64,000 nt of DNA from Fuerstiella sp041398845 (GCA_041398845.1 JAWKTZ010000011.1:1-64000), one strand, 5' to 3'. Numbered from the stretch's first letter, positions 9,293-18,705 are shown. A program made the numbers and translations. Notes: generated by a model not told the origin, from the letters alone.

Positions 9293-9329
9293 CCCAGCGA
9301 ATTCCCACTTGAGACGAGAAAACGCTGGG
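9293..9329 (+). terminator. Candidate terminator after tRNA-Sec
   Basis: CCCAGCG at 9293-9299 pairs with CGCTGGG at 9323-9329 around a 23-base loop, followed closely by GCTTCTTTT. It sits 30 bases past the tRNA-Sec 3' end, where a terminator would be expected. The loop is long and the T run is short and interrupted. Confidence 0.4.
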
Positions 9330-9731
9330 GCTTCTTTTGCGCTGGCTGGCTGGTCTGGTCTGGTCGATGATTCTATCCCGCATGCGTTTTCGAGTCGGAC
9401 CATGTGAACCAAGTGGTAGTCCAGAGCAATCAATTGGGCGACAAGGTTGCCTCCAAGGATTTGTTCGGACAGAGTGGCCGTACACATCACACACGGATCA
9501 GTTCAAGGAGTGGTTCGAAGGAATACACGGCGGCACGACGGCCTGCTGCGGGGCGAGCCGTTTTAAGTAGATTCCGTTTGTCAAAAATAAAAATATAAAA
9601 GAAACGTGATCAAAAATAAGACATGGAACCAAACACTCCGGCTCAAACGAACATCTGCTGCAGCAAGCCGCGTCTGAAGGCTTGGGTCTGGGCGATCTGC
9701 TGGGGAACACTCTTGCTCTCGCGAGGCTATC
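9330..9731. other. Interval without a supported gene
   Basis: Several short frames are open on both strands, but none resembles a known protein, has a convincing ribosome binding site, or contrasts clearly with the others. A frame from 9623 (MEPNTPAQTNICC...) could encode a peptide of up to 66 residues with a short hydrophobic stretch, but it overlaps the 3' end of the next minus-strand gene and is probably chance. I also looked for a UGA-containing selenoprotein frame here and saw none. Confidence 0.5.
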
Positions 9732-10406
9732 TCACCTTCCGTAGACACGCACATCGTCAAAGTCGTTCATGTCGTCGAACGATCCGATACCGATGCGACC
9801 TTTTCCGAACGTTGTGTCCGTGACTTCCATATGCGGCGTCTTCATGTCGTCGAAGTAGACTCTGATGACACCATCCTGTGCCTTTCGGGTCAGTTTGACC
9901 TGATGCCACTCGTCGTTCCACGGTGTCAGTTTTTCATTCTTCGTCAGTGCAAGCCGAGGGGCGTCATTGACGATCATGATCTGACCGCTGTGAGGATCCG
10001 GTTTGGCTCCCAGATGGCAATAATAAAAATGAGTTGGATCGGTATGGCAGAAAAACACGCAGCAGTCGCGATGGTTGCCCGTGTCGTTGGTGCTCTTGAC
10101 TTTGAACGTGATCACAAAGTCAGACAGTTCGACATCTTTGATCAGAGCAATGTTGTGAGGACTGCGGACTTTGGGTTCGTAGTTGCTTTTGCGTTTGTTC
10201 AGACCGAACACTTTGTTCCCATCCACGTCGCGCAATGTCCATGCGTCGGGATCGGTCAGTTCCCAGCGGTCATGGCCATCGTCAAAGGTTTCACTGAAGA
10301 CAAGCGGAAGATCGGTCTGAGCCGTCTCATCGGCCTGCACGGATCCGATGAAGGCTGCGATGAGTCCCAGTGGCAGAGTCAGAAATCGAAGCGAAATGAA
10401 ATTCAC
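9732..10406 (-). CDS. Secreted DUF1080/LamG-like concanavalin-fold protein
   Basis: This 224-residue protein has a signal peptide (MNFISLRFLTLPLGLIAAFIG) and then a single jelly-roll domain. Family-type segments include LVFSETFDDGHDRWE, AWTLRDVDGNKVFGL, FVITFKVKSTND, a central HFYYCHLGAKPD, and the C-terminal GRIGIGSFDDMNDFDDVRVYG. Planctomycetes have many such proteins, usually annotated DUF1080 or 3-keto-disaccharide hydrolase-like and linked to carbohydrate binding or cleavage. A GTG at 10406 preceded by AAAGGGA is the best start because it begins the signal peptide; a longer frame from 10520 overlaps the Uma2 gene. Substrate is unknown. Confidence 0.75.
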   Translation of the reverse strand: MNFISLRFLTLPLGLIAAFIGSVQADETAQTDLPLVFSETFDDGHDRWELTDPDAWTLRDVDGNKVFGLNKRKSNYEPKVRSPHNIALIKDVELSDFVITFKVKSTNDTGNHRDCCVFFCHTDPTHFYYCHLGAKPDPHSGQIMIVNDAPRLALTKNEKLTPWNDEWHQVKLTRKAQDGVIRVYFDDMKTPHMEVTDTTFGKGRIGIGSFDDMNDFDDVRVYGR

Positions 10407-10473
10407 AGGTGGTCCCTTTATGATGTGATGAAAACGGATGACATGGTGAAATCGGGGAAACGCGAGCTGCGAG

Positions 10474-11193
10474 CTACGAAGAGGGCTTGACCTTCTGAAC
10501 GAACGCCTGATGACTTTCATCTGCCAGCCCCTGTTGCAGGATGGTCAGGACACGAGCCAGATCACCTGCCATGACGGCTGCAGAATCAAGCCACAGCCCC
10601 GGAAAAACGTGACTGCGGTAAATGCCGTCGTCGTCGGGTGGAAGCGGATCGAAACGTCCGTCGACAAGCACAAACCAGTCGATGGCTCGATCTTCCGTGC
10701 GCCACACGACATATTCGCGAACGCCGTTTCGGCGGTAAGCATTCAGTTTGTCGTGCAGATCGTAGCTCACACTGCTGGCGGCAACTTCCACAATCAGCTC
10801 CGGGGCGCCGTCCACATATCCATCAACCAGCTTCGATTGCCCGCCGACGGTTTCGGAAAGTCTGAGATAGCCATCCGGCTGAGGCGCATTATCCAGATCA
10901 AGGTGCAGCGTTGAGTTATCGCCGCCGTAAACCTCCGGAGTCATCGCACGGTAAAGAAACAGCCAGCCATTCAAATCGAAATGAGGTTCCCCATGGAACT
11001 CAGCAGAAACGGGTGACGGCATAATGACGCGGCCTTCAATCAGTTCAGCGTGACGAACATCGGGCATGGCGTGGTAGCGCCGCAGAAACTCAGTCTGAGT
11101 CAACCGGTCACCGTTACGCAGCAGAGGAATGACTGGTTCCGTTGCTTCGGTTGATCTCTTCGAAGGCGATTCAGATTGAAGGTCGGTTGCCAT
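10474..11193 (-). CDS. Uma2 family endonuclease-fold protein
   Basis: The 239-residue product has the Uma2 (DUF820) domain, a PD-(D/E)xK-fold family that is abundant in cyanobacteria and planctomycetes and whose role is not settled. Visible motifs are HAELIEGRVIMPSPVS near the N-terminus, PDGYLRLSE as the PD element, LIVEVAASSVSYDLHDKL with the acidic residue and the lysine, and GVREYVVWRTED. Length is typical. It is followed on the same strand by the jelly-roll protein with a 67-base gap. No partner nuclease or toxin-antitoxin arrangement is evident. Confidence 0.85.
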   Translation of the reverse strand: MATDLQSESPSKRSTEATEPVIPLLRNGDRLTQTEFLRRYHAMPDVRHAELIEGRVIMPSPVSAEFHGEPHFDLNGWLFLYRAMTPEVYGGDNSTLHLDLDNAPQPDGYLRLSETVGGQSKLVDGYVDGAPELIVEVAASSVSYDLHDKLNAYRRNGVREYVVWRTEDRAIDWFVLVDGRFDPLPPDDDGIYRSHVFPGLWLDSAAVMAGDLARVLTILQQGLADESHQAFVQKVKPSS

Positions 11194-11488
11194 AAGGACA
11201 TTCTTTCGCGGACGAGTCGCAGATCACTCGGAACGAACTGACCGAATTGTATCAGACAGACCGGCGGGTTGCCCGAAATTGCCGCGCCTGATGATGTTCT
11301 TCGCCATTTTTGAGCAGAATGGCGGTGTCGTTGCAGTTCCCCGATTGAGTCCTATAATCGCCGCGTGTTGCATGGATGGCAGCGGACCTGTTGAGATGGT
11401 TTGCGCGACAGCGCGGGCGATCGTTCTGATTCCGCTGTGGTCGGTGCAGGTTGCTTCCGTGCTCACCCACGCTTGAAGGAGCGGGGCT

Positions 11489-12214
11489 TTGGACGTTTTG
11501 CTGAAAATCTGTAGCATTCCCGCCGCACTGCTTTCGAGGGTGCCGGGTATTGGACCGTTCGTCGGAATTTGCTGCACGACCGTTGGCCAGAAGGTGCTGA
11601 TGGCATTCACTGGTCTGGCCCTGTGCGGCTTTCTGGTCGCTCATCTGGCCGGCAATCTGAATCTGTTCATGGGTGAAGAGGCCTTTAACGGTTACGCAGA
11701 GAAGCTACACAGCCTTGGTCCACTGCTGGCGCTGGCGGAAACCGGACTGTTTGCCACATTTCTGGCTCACATCGGTCTGGCTATTTCTACAGCAGCACTG
11801 AGCAGACAGGCTCGCAAGCGAGACTATGAACTCAAGCAGTCCAAGCAGGGAGTGTTCATTCTGCCGCAGGGTGGTGCCGCCACCAAAATGATGGCGACCG
11901 GTCTCGTTATTCTGGCCTATTTGATCCTGCACATTATCGACATGAAAATGAATCTGCGAGGATTCGCCGGAGACGACAACAAATTTGCCCTTGTGAAGAA
12001 CGTCCTGTCAGACCCGTTGACCGGAGCCTTTTACGCGGTCGCCCTGGTGATCCTTGGCGTTCACCTGTCTCATGGGGTCAGCAGCGCCTTCCAGACGCTG
12101 GGTATCAGTCATCGACGCTGGAACGGACTGATTCGAATGGGTGGCTACGCCTTTGCCTGGCTGATTTCTCTGGGTTTTCTGAGTCTGGTTGCATGGGCGT
12201 GGAACGCGTCGTAG
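11489..12214 (+). CDS. sdhC: Succinate dehydrogenase cytochrome b subunit
   Basis: This is the membrane anchor of complex II in the B. subtilis style: one 241-residue protein with five hydrophobic segments, expected to bind two hemes b and pass electrons to quinone. Candidate heme ligands are His52 (VAHLAGNLN), His94 (FLAHIGLAI), His148 (LILHIIDMK) and His192 or His195 (VHLSHGVSSA), one per helix as in the family. The start is a TTG at 11489 with GGAG about nine bases upstream; there is no good ATG before the first helix. It heads the sdhCAB operon. A large inverted repeat begins at the last base of its stop codon. Confidence 0.9.
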   Translation: MDVLLKICSIPAALLSRVPGIGPFVGICCTTVGQKVLMAFTGLALCGFLVAHLAGNLNLFMGEEAFNGYAEKLHSLGPLLALAETGLFATFLAHIGLAISTAALSRQARKRDYELKQSKQGVFILPQGGAATKMMATGLVILAYLILHIIDMKMNLRGFAGDDNKFALVKNVLSDPLTGAFYAVALVILGVHLSHGVSSAFQTLGISHRRWNGLIRMGGYAFAWLISLGFLSLVAWAWNAS

Positions 12215-12311
12215 AAGCTATCTGAAAAAGGGGTCTGACCCTTTGAGGGCAGAGAAATTACAGTTAGTACGTCTGTCCGGAGAGGGTCAGACCCCTTTTT
12301 CAGATAGCTTC
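12214..12311. repeat. Perfect 29-bp inverted repeat between sdhC and sdhA
   Basis: The arm at 12214-12242 (GAAGCTATCTGAAAAAGGGG and onward) is the exact reverse complement of 12283-12311, with a 40-base spacer. Each arm also contains the near-palindrome GGGTCTGACCC. In RNA it would form a very stable hairpin whose 3' arm includes five U residues. The shape suggests a small non-autonomous mobile or REP-like element, or an intra-operon attenuator or RNA-stability element. It is the only copy in this window. Confidence 0.9.
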
Positions 12312-12392
12312 CAGTCTCACCAATCCTGTTTGTTTCCTGATACACCGCACACCTTCAACGCCGTTTCGGCAAAAACAGTTTGAGGTCCCACC

Positions 12393-14324
12393 ATGGTTCG
12401 CGTGGCAAGTGAAACGTTGAACTCGCGAGTTCCCGAAGGCCCGATCCAGGAGCTTTGGGACAAGCACCGCTTCAATATGAAGCTGGTCAATCCAGCCAAC
12501 AAACGCAAGTTCAGTGTGATTGTGGTGGGAACCGGCCTGGCCGGCGGAGCCGCCGCAGCGTCTCTGGCTGAACTCGGCTATCATGTCAAATCGTTCTGCT
12601 ATCAGGACAGTCCGCGTCGAGCTCACAGCATTGCGGCTCAGGGCGGCATCAACGCTGCAAAGAATTACCCCAACGATGGCGACAGCATTTGGCGACTTTT
12701 CTACGACACCGTCAAAGGTGGCGACTATCGAGCTCGCGAAGCCAACGTGTATCGTCTGGCTCAGGTTTCCAACAGCATCATCGACCAGTGCGTCGCTCAG
12801 GGCGTCCCGTTTGCTCGAGAATACGGCGGCACGCTGGCTAACCGCTCGTTCGGAGGGGCTCAGGTTTCCCGAACGTTCTATTGCCGTGGCCAGACCGGGC
12901 AGCAGCTTCTTCTGGGAGCCTACCAGTCGCTGATGCGTCAGGTGGAGACCGGCAAAGTCGAACTGTTCACCCGCCGTGAAATGCTGGAACTGGTCGTCGT
13001 CGACGGCCTCGCTCGTGGCATCGTGGTTCGCAATATGACCACGGGCCAACTGGAGACCCACACGGCTGATGCGGTCGTCCTGTGTACCGGGGGCTACGGC
13101 AATGTGTATTATCTTTCCACAAACGCCAAAGGCTGCAACGTGACGGCGGCGTGGCGCTGCCATCGACGTGGAGCGTATTTCGGAAATCCCTGCTATACGC
13201 AGATTCACCCGACCTGCATTCCGGTCAGCGGAGACTATCAGTCCAAGCTGACGCTGATGAGCGAAAGCCTGCGAAACGATGGTCGAGTGTGGGTGCCGAA
13301 GGACAATCACGACACTCGTCCGCCAGCGCAGATTCCGGATGATGAACGCGACTATTACCTGGAACGCCGTTATCCATCCTTTGGAAACCTTGTGCCACGC
13401 GATGTGGCTTCCCGAGCAGCCAAGGAACGTTGTGATGCCGGGTACGGTGTGGGTGAAACACGGCTGGCGGTCTATCTGGATTTTCGCGACGCGATCAAGC
13501 GTGATGGCGAGGATGCGGTGCGGAAGAAATACGGCAACCTGTTCCATATGTACGAAAAGATCACCGCAGAAAACCCGTACAAGGTGCCCATGAAAATCTA
13601 CCCCGCCGTCCATTACACAATGGGAGGGTTATGGGTCGACTACAATCTGATGAGTAACCTGCCGGGATTGTTTGTGTTGGGAGAAGCCAACTTTTCCGAT
13701 CACGGTGCGAATCGGCTGGGAGCCAGTGCATTGATGCAGGGACTTTCCGACGGCTATTTCGTGATCCCTTACACAATCGGCGATCATCTGGCCAAAGCAA
13801 CTCTGCCAGCCGTGCCGGAAGATCATCCGGCATGCGTCGAAGCAAAGCAGGCCGCCGAAAGCCGCATCAATAAACTTCTGGCCGTTCAGGGATCTCGCAC
13901 GGTCGACAGCTTCCACCGGGAACTCGGCGGAATCATGTGGGACCATTGCGGAATGGCTCGCAACAAAGCCGGCCTGGAGAAAGCCATTGGTCAGATTCGT
14001 GAACTGCGTGATCAGTTCTGGAAAGATGTCCGAGTGCTCGGATCCGGCGAATCTCTGAATTCCAGCCTTGAAAAGGCCGGGCGAGTTGCCGACTTTCTGG
14101 AATTCGGCGAACTGATGTGCGTCGACGCACTGCATCGAGAAGAATCCTGCGGTGGTCACTTCCGAGAGGAACATCAGACTTCCGAGGGCGAAGCCAAACG
14201 CAACGACGCGGAATTCAGCTACGTGGCAGCGTGGGAATTCAACGGCGTTGGTGAAGAGGCGACGTTGCACAAAGAAGAACTGAACTTCCCCAACGTTCCT
14301 CCGACAACCAGGAGTTACAAATAA
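12393..14324 (+). CDS. sdhA: Succinate dehydrogenase/fumarate reductase flavoprotein subunit
   Basis: This 643-residue subunit oxidises succinate to fumarate with covalently bound FAD on the cytoplasmic side of complex II. Visible are the dinucleotide-binding VIVVGTGLAGGAAAASLAE, the FAD-linking histidine in RRAHSIAAQGGINAAK, the substrate-site GGAQVSRTFYCRGQTG, the HPT motif in YTQIHPTCIP and the C-terminal GEANFSDHGANRLGASALMQ. The C-terminal helical domain is complete. The sequence is of the epsilon/delta-proteobacterial and Bacteroides type rather than the E. coli type, matching the single large SdhC. The start ATG follows the inverted repeat by 82 bases. The stop overlaps the start of sdhB by one base (TAATG). 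Confidence 0.95.
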   Translation: MVRVASETLNSRVPEGPIQELWDKHRFNMKLVNPANKRKFSVIVVGTGLAGGAAAASLAELGYHVKSFCYQDSPRRAHSIAAQGGINAAKNYPNDGDSIWRLFYDTVKGGDYRAREANVYRLAQVSNSIIDQCVAQGVPFAREYGGTLANRSFGGAQVSRTFYCRGQTGQQLLLGAYQSLMRQVETGKVELFTRREMLELVVVDGLARGIVVRNMTTGQLETHTADAVVLCTGGYGNVYYLSTNAKGCNVTAAWRCHRRGAYFGNPCYTQIHPTCIPVSGDYQSKLTLMSESLRNDGRVWVPKDNHDTRPPAQIPDDERDYYLERRYPSFGNLVPRDVASRAAKERCDAGYGVGETRLAVYLDFRDAIKRDGEDAVRKKYGNLFHMYEKITAENPYKVPMKIYPAVHYTMGGLWVDYNLMSNLPGLFVLGEANFSDHGANRLGASALMQGLSDGYFVIPYTIGDHLAKATLPAVPEDHPACVEAKQAAESRINKLLAVQGSRTVDSFHRELGGIMWDHCGMARNKAGLEKAIGQIRELRDQFWKDVRVLGSGESLNSSLEKAGRVADFLEFGELMCVDALHREESCGGHFREEHQTSEGEAKRNDAEFSYVAAWEFNGVGEEATLHKEELNFPNVPPTTRSYK

Positions 14325-15088
14325 TGAGCAGTGACCTGTTAAACCTGACTCTGCGAATCTGGCGACAGGCCGGCCCCGACTCACCGGGAGCGTTTCGTAA
14401 CTACACGCTGAACGGCGTGAGTACTCATATGTCATTCCTGGAAATGCTGGACGTCCTGAACGAACAGTTGATCGAATCCGGTGAAGAACCGGTTGAATTT
14501 GATCACGACTGTCGTGAAGGTATCTGCGGCATGTGCAGCCTGATGATCAACGGCCAGGCTCATGGTCCGGACAATGCAACGACCACCTGTCAGTTGCACA
14601 TGCGCCGTTTCAAAACCGGCGACACCATCGTGATCGAACCATGGCGAGCCACCGCGTTTCCTGTGGTGCGGGATCTGGTGGTGGATCGTTCAGCCTTTGA
14701 CCGCATCATTCAGGCGGGCGGTTATGTGTCCGTCAACACGGGCAACGCTCCGGATGGCAACGCCATACCAGTTCCTGGCAGAGTCCAGGAAGTTGCGATG
14801 GATGCGGCTGCCTGCATTGGCTGCGGAGCCTGCGTGGCAGCATGTAAGAACGCGTCCGCCATGTTGTTCGTGTCGGCAAAAGTATCTCAGCTTGCCGTGC
14901 TGCCGCAGGGCAAAGCAGAACGCGGAGAGCGTGTGTTGAACATGGTGGCGAAGATGGATGACGAAGGATTTGGTCACTGCACCAACACTAACGAATGCGA
15001 AGCCGCGTGTCCGGCAGAGATTTCGGTCAGCAACATTGCTCGCCTGAACCGTGAATTTGTCCGAGCGTCCGTGGTGACAGGCGGCTGA
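14324..15088 (+). CDS. sdhB: Succinate dehydrogenase/fumarate reductase iron-sulfur subunit
   Basis: The 254-residue protein carries electrons from the flavoprotein to the membrane anchor. The [2Fe-2S] ligands are Cys63, Cys68, Cys71 (DCREGICGMC) and Cys89. The second half has CIGCGACVAAC (Cys164, 167, 170 and 174) and further cysteines at 219, 225 and 229 (CTNTNECEAACP) for the [4Fe-4S] and [3Fe-4S] clusters. All cluster ligands are therefore present. Start codon overlaps the sdhA stop by one base, so translation is probably coupled and stoichiometric. A non-E. coli-type sequence is consistent with the SdhC type. Confidence 0.95.
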   Translation: MSSDLLNLTLRIWRQAGPDSPGAFRNYTLNGVSTHMSFLEMLDVLNEQLIESGEEPVEFDHDCREGICGMCSLMINGQAHGPDNATTTCQLHMRRFKTGDTIVIEPWRATAFPVVRDLVVDRSAFDRIIQAGGYVSVNTGNAPDGNAIPVPGRVQEVAMDAAACIGCGACVAACKNASAMLFVSAKVSQLAVLPQGKAERGERVLNMVAKMDDEGFGHCTNTNECEAACPAEISVSNIARLNREFVRASVVTGG

Positions 15089-15180
15089 TCGAGGGAAAAT
15101 CGTGTTTCCAGCGATGGGTGAGTTCGCTATGCTGCCCGCCAATATTCCGCGCTCCCCCGGCTCACGAGAATCCCTCCACC

Positions 15181-15477
15181 ATGGCAAACCGAGATTACTC
15201 TGCCCACCAGCAAAAAGTCATCAAGCGTTACTACGACAACCGCGATGCCATTGACGATCAGCGTCTGGCGGAACTGGTGACCAACCTGTATCTGTCATCC
15301 GGCAGGAAGCAGGAAAAGATGTGGGAAACGGCTGAAGGAATCATGACTCGGATGGAATTGCCGCCGACTCGTATTGCTCATGTGATGGAATCCAGAGACC
15401 CCGCCGTGCTGGCCAGGGTTGTGGAAGAGCTGCAGAATGGCAAGCTCACAAAGGGCTCGGCAAAAAAGAAGGCCTGA
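15181..15477 (+). CDS. Small conserved-looking hypothetical protein
   Basis: This 98-residue protein starts MANRDYSAHQQKVIKRYYDN and is predicted to be almost all helical and soluble, ending in a lysine-rich tail (GSAKKKA). I do not recognise a named domain, but the composition and dense charged/hydrophobic pattern look like a genuine protein, and I believe similar short proteins are common in planctomycetes. It lies 92 bases after sdhB on the same strand. The ATG at 15181 is preferred over a frame opening at 15118 because the intervening residues are proline-rich and uncharacteristic. Function unknown. Confidence 0.65.
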   Translation: MANRDYSAHQQKVIKRYYDNRDAIDDQRLAELVTNLYLSSGRKQEKMWETAEGIMTRMELPPTRIAHVMESRDPAVLARVVEELQNGKLTKGSAKKKA

Positions 15478-15633
15478 CGGCGTCGCTGCCCCCTGCCTGT
15501 CGACCTGAGGGCTCTGTACTGAAGGCTTCTGTTGTGGCGGAAGTCACAGAGTCAATGAGCAATTCCTGGTCGCCAGCCGCACAGCACTGCCGCTACCGTT
15601 GCGGCTGAACCGCCCAAAAACGCCGCTGTCCGA

Positions 15634-17628
15634 TCACGCAGCCCTGCGTGTCACTTCCGGCTGAACCAGTCGTGAATACTGAGGACAGTTTGACAGCAGA
15701 TGCTGGTGACTTCCGTCTGCGATAATCTGCCCGCCGTCGAGGACAACAACGCGGTCAATCAGATCGACAAAGTGCCGACTGATGACATGGGAAATGATGA
15801 ACACGGTTCGGCCTTTGGAGAAATCCCGCAGCACGTCATAGATCAGCGCTTCACTTTCTGCATCGACCGCCGATGTGGCTTCATCCAGAATCAGAATGGC
15901 CGGATTTCGAACAATGGCGCGGGCCAGAGAAATCCGCTGCTTTTGCCCGCCGGACAGCTTCTGCCCTTTGGCTCCCACGCGAGTGGACAGCCCCTGTGGC
16001 AGCAGCGATACAAAGTCGGAAGCGTGTGCCTGTTTGATGGCGTCTTCCACTTCCGTCAGTGTGGCGCTGGGGTTGCCATACAGCACGTTATTGAAAATGG
16101 TGTCATCAAACAGCATGGTATCCTGAGTCACCAGCCCAATCTGCTGTCTCAGGTCCTTCAATGACATGTCTCTGGTATTCACGCCATCAATACGAATGGT
16201 GCCTCTGGCGGGATCCATCAGACGCGGTAACAGACTGATTAACGTGGATTTTCCGGAACCATTCCCGCCCACCACCGCGACCACTTCACCAAAATTCACG
16301 GTCAGATCGACCGCTCGCAGAGCAGGGGCGCTGTCGATCAGATCCTTGGCAGCCTCGCCGGAATAACGAAACGAAATGTCTTCGAATGAGATGTTTCGGT
16401 GGTGAGGCTGCACGGCAACTGGAGAAGCGGTTTCCGGGACCGCAGTGACTGTGTCCGTAATCGCAAAAATTCGGTCTGCGGCTGCCAGAGAACGTTTCAG
16501 CATCGGGAAGACTCCGGACAGTTTCCGGATGGGATCCAGAGCTCCTGCCATGAGCACATACAACGTTGTCAGCTCGGACATCGTGAGTGGTCCGGACGCC
16601 ATCTTGACGCCGAAAATCTGATCCGTGCTGTTCAGCACCAGATACGCACCGGGAATCAGGACCAGCGTGAACGCAATCATTCCCAACAATTCGGTCACTG
16701 GTCGGATCAGAGCGCTGATACGAATCAGCTTCATGGAGGTGTCGTAATAGCAGGTATTCGCCGATTCAAGCTGCTTCAGGTGGTGGGCTTCTCCACTGAA
16801 TGCAATCACCACGCGCGTTGCGTCAAGAGACTCAGACACACTGCGATAGATGTTGCTCATCGTTTCCAGCGTGTTGCGAGCAGCAGATCGCATGACCCGG
16901 CCGGATCGATAAAACAGAAACCCGATCGCGGGCAGCACAAGAATGGACAGACAGGTCAGCCGCCAGTTAAAAAAGAAGGCCGCTGCGATGCAGCAGAACG
17001 CCTTCAGAGGTTCGCGCACAAGTTGCGATGCGAACATATTCAGTCCCACGCCAAGCTCCGAGACATCATTTGTCAGTCGAGATGTAAGCTGTGGCGATCC
17101 AATCTCCTGAACCGTCTGATAGTCCAGATTGACGACGTTCTCAAATGTATCCTTACGAATGTCGTTACAGGACGCATGCACAACGCCGCCAACCAGAAGT
17201 TCCTGTGCATACATCATGCAGCCCTTCACGATGGTCGCGACAAGGACAAAAGCAAGGATGGCCAGAATCGTGTGGAATTTATCCGACGGTATCCAGGGAA
17301 GAACAGAGTTTTTCAGCCATTGTCTGTAAACCAGAGCCTGCGACGCATCTCTCAGCTTCCGCTGGATTCGCGCCTGTTCAGAAATCTGGTCCTCGTTCAC
17401 AAGGCCCAGCGTGTGAGAATATTCGGCAATCTCCTCGTCGATGCGTTCGATCTCCTGATCGACAAATGTGTGCAGGCTGTCGTTCTCAAAGAGCACCTTG
17501 ACAATCGGAAAGGTGATGGACAGATTCAGCGACCACAGCAGCGAAATCATCACAGCGCAAAAAACAGACAGGCCCAATCGTCTGCGGTATGGCCAGAGGT
17601 AGTTGCCAAGACGAGAAATCAGGTTCAT
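15634..17628 (-). CDS. MsbA-like ABC exporter (fused permease and ATPase)
   Basis: The 664-residue half-transporter has six membrane helices in residues 1-390 with a charged, coiled-coil-prone insertion around residues 60-110, then an ATPase domain: Walker A GGNGSGKST near residue 455, Q-loop VTQDTMLF, signature LSGGQKQRISLARA and Walker B AILILDEATSAVD. This is the lipid/multidrug exporter type (MsbA, LmrA). It is the last gene on the minus strand after arnD, 177 bases away. Because arnE and arnF are absent from the cluster, it is a candidate for moving lipid A or the undecaprenyl-linked aminoarabinose, but ordinary MsbA function is equally possible. Confidence 0.9.
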   Translation of the reverse strand: MNLISRLGNYLWPYRRRLGLSVFCAVMISLLWSLNLSITFPIVKVLFENDSLHTFVDQEIERIDEEIAEYSHTLGLVNEDQISEQARIQRKLRDASQALVYRQWLKNSVLPWIPSDKFHTILAILAFVLVATIVKGCMMYAQELLVGGVVHASCNDIRKDTFENVVNLDYQTVQEIGSPQLTSRLTNDVSELGVGLNMFASQLVREPLKAFCCIAAAFFFNWRLTCLSILVLPAIGFLFYRSGRVMRSAARNTLETMSNIYRSVSESLDATRVVIAFSGEAHHLKQLESANTCYYDTSMKLIRISALIRPVTELLGMIAFTLVLIPGAYLVLNSTDQIFGVKMASGPLTMSELTTLYVLMAGALDPIRKLSGVFPMLKRSLAAADRIFAITDTVTAVPETASPVAVQPHHRNISFEDISFRYSGEAAKDLIDSAPALRAVDLTVNFGEVVAVVGGNGSGKSTLISLLPRLMDPARGTIRIDGVNTRDMSLKDLRQQIGLVTQDTMLFDDTIFNNVLYGNPSATLTEVEDAIKQAHASDFVSLLPQGLSTRVGAKGQKLSGGQKQRISLARAIVRNPAILILDEATSAVDAESEALIYDVLRDFSKGRTVFIISHVISRHFVDLIDRVVVLDGGQIIADGSHQHLLSNCPQYSRLVQPEVTRRAA

Positions 17629-17805
17629 GGAACTCACAACATCCAGATACGGGAATGACGACGATGCCCAGGCCTGAGGATCTCAGAATCCACGGATGCC
17701 CGCAAGACCGGATTCAGGCACACCGGCGGCAAAAATGACGCCTCTGGCAGCAATTGCCGACTGACTCACTCAGACGACCGATGCACCGGGACTTATGACG
17801 CCAGT

Positions 17806-18705
17806 CTATGTGGCACACGGACAGCTTTCCTGAAAAGCAATCCAGCCTTCACGCCCGCGCAATGTTCGGGGAGTGATGCGGTCGCCGGGCCCGGGCAACG
17901 AATCCCGCAACAGTTCTCCGGCCGGGACGATTTCAATATCTCGCTGCGCCGCAGTTCGCAGGAAATCATCAAACAGCTCACGGCAGACAATGCCCTCAAC
18001 TTCGGCGTGAATGGTCAACACATTGAACGACTCACGCTGTATCAACGAGAACAAATGCTCATTGTAGTTTGCGTTACTGATCCCATTGCGGCCGATGATT
18101 TCGTCGTAGGTCGGCAGGTTGACGGGGATCTGTGGCTGCGTCAGTCGTCGACCATTCACTTCCGGAGTAAACACGCCGTTGCCGCGACAGTCGCTGTTGT
18201 AATCAAAACCAAACCGTTCCTTCTGCAGCAACATTGTTTCGTTGGCTTTCCAGCCGGGGGCCGCAGAACACGTCGGAGCCCGGCCGCAGATCTCGCTGAG
18301 CAGTCTGACTCCGCGTTCCAGATGTCGATAGATCGCGTCCGCATCCATTCGGTCGATGTGGGCCTGCCACGCATGGTGATCCCACGCATGCAGTCCGATT
18401 TCATGCCCTGCGTCCGCAGCCCGCCGAATTGGTTCAGCAAGGTGCTGTCCGATGATCGGCCCGGGAAACAACGTCCCGCGCAGAAGAATGTCCCAGCCGT
18501 AGAGACTCGCAGCATTGCTGCGTAACATTTTCAGAAGGAACGCGGGTTTCAGCAGACGCCACAGGTGACGTCCCATGTTGTCCGGACCGACTGAGAAGAA
18601 AAACGAACCTTTTACGCCGACAGCGGCCAGGCTGTCGCACAGGGCGGGAACGCCCAGACGAGTGCCTCGGTAAGTATCAACATCAATTCGCAGGCCCAGT
18701 TTCAT
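17806..18705 (-). CDS. arnD: 4-deoxy-4-formamido-L-arabinose-phosphoundecaprenol deformylase
   Basis: ArnD removes the formyl group from undecaprenyl-phosphate-L-Ara4FN to give undecaprenyl-phosphate-L-Ara4N. It is a polysaccharide-deacetylase-fold metalloenzyme at the inner membrane. The 299-residue sequence matches the enterobacterial enzyme closely: LRIDVDTYRGT at the N-terminus with the catalytic aspartate pair, FFFSVGPDNMGRHLWRL, LRSNAASLYGWDILL, GLHAWDHHAWQAH with metal histidines, YNSDCRG, and TIHAEVEG. The start codon overlaps the arnA stop by four bases. This identity is strongly supported by the rest of the cluster. Confidence 0.96.
   Translation of the reverse strand: MKLGLRIDVDTYRGTRLGVPALCDSLAAVGVKGSFFFSVGPDNMGRHLWRLLKPAFLLKMLRSNAASLYGWDILLRGTLFPGPIIGQHLAEPIRRAADAGHEIGLHAWDHHAWQAHIDRMDADAIYRHLERGVRLLSEICGRAPTCSAAPGWKANETMLLQKERFGFDYNSDCRGNGVFTPEVNGRRLTQPQIPVNLPTYDEIIGRNGISNANYNEHLFSLIQRESFNVLTIHAEVEGIVCRELFDDFLRTAAQRDIEIVPAGELLRDSLPGPGDRITPRTLRGREGWIAFQESCPCAT

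Noticed and set aside
9224..9490. 88-codon minus-strand frame ending in SGWESNPP
   Set aside because: This ending is the familiar antisense translation of a tRNA T-arm; it overlaps tRNA-Sec.
12214..12311. CRISPR-like repeat
   Set aside because: Only two inverted copies with one spacer; not a direct-repeat array.
12300..13613. 437-codon minus-strand open frame
   Set aside because: Shadow of sdhA; the plus strand has all flavoprotein motifs.
16399..17658. 419-codon plus-strand open frame
   Set aside because: Shadow of the ABC exporter gene; rich in Gln/Arg/His as antisense frames are here.
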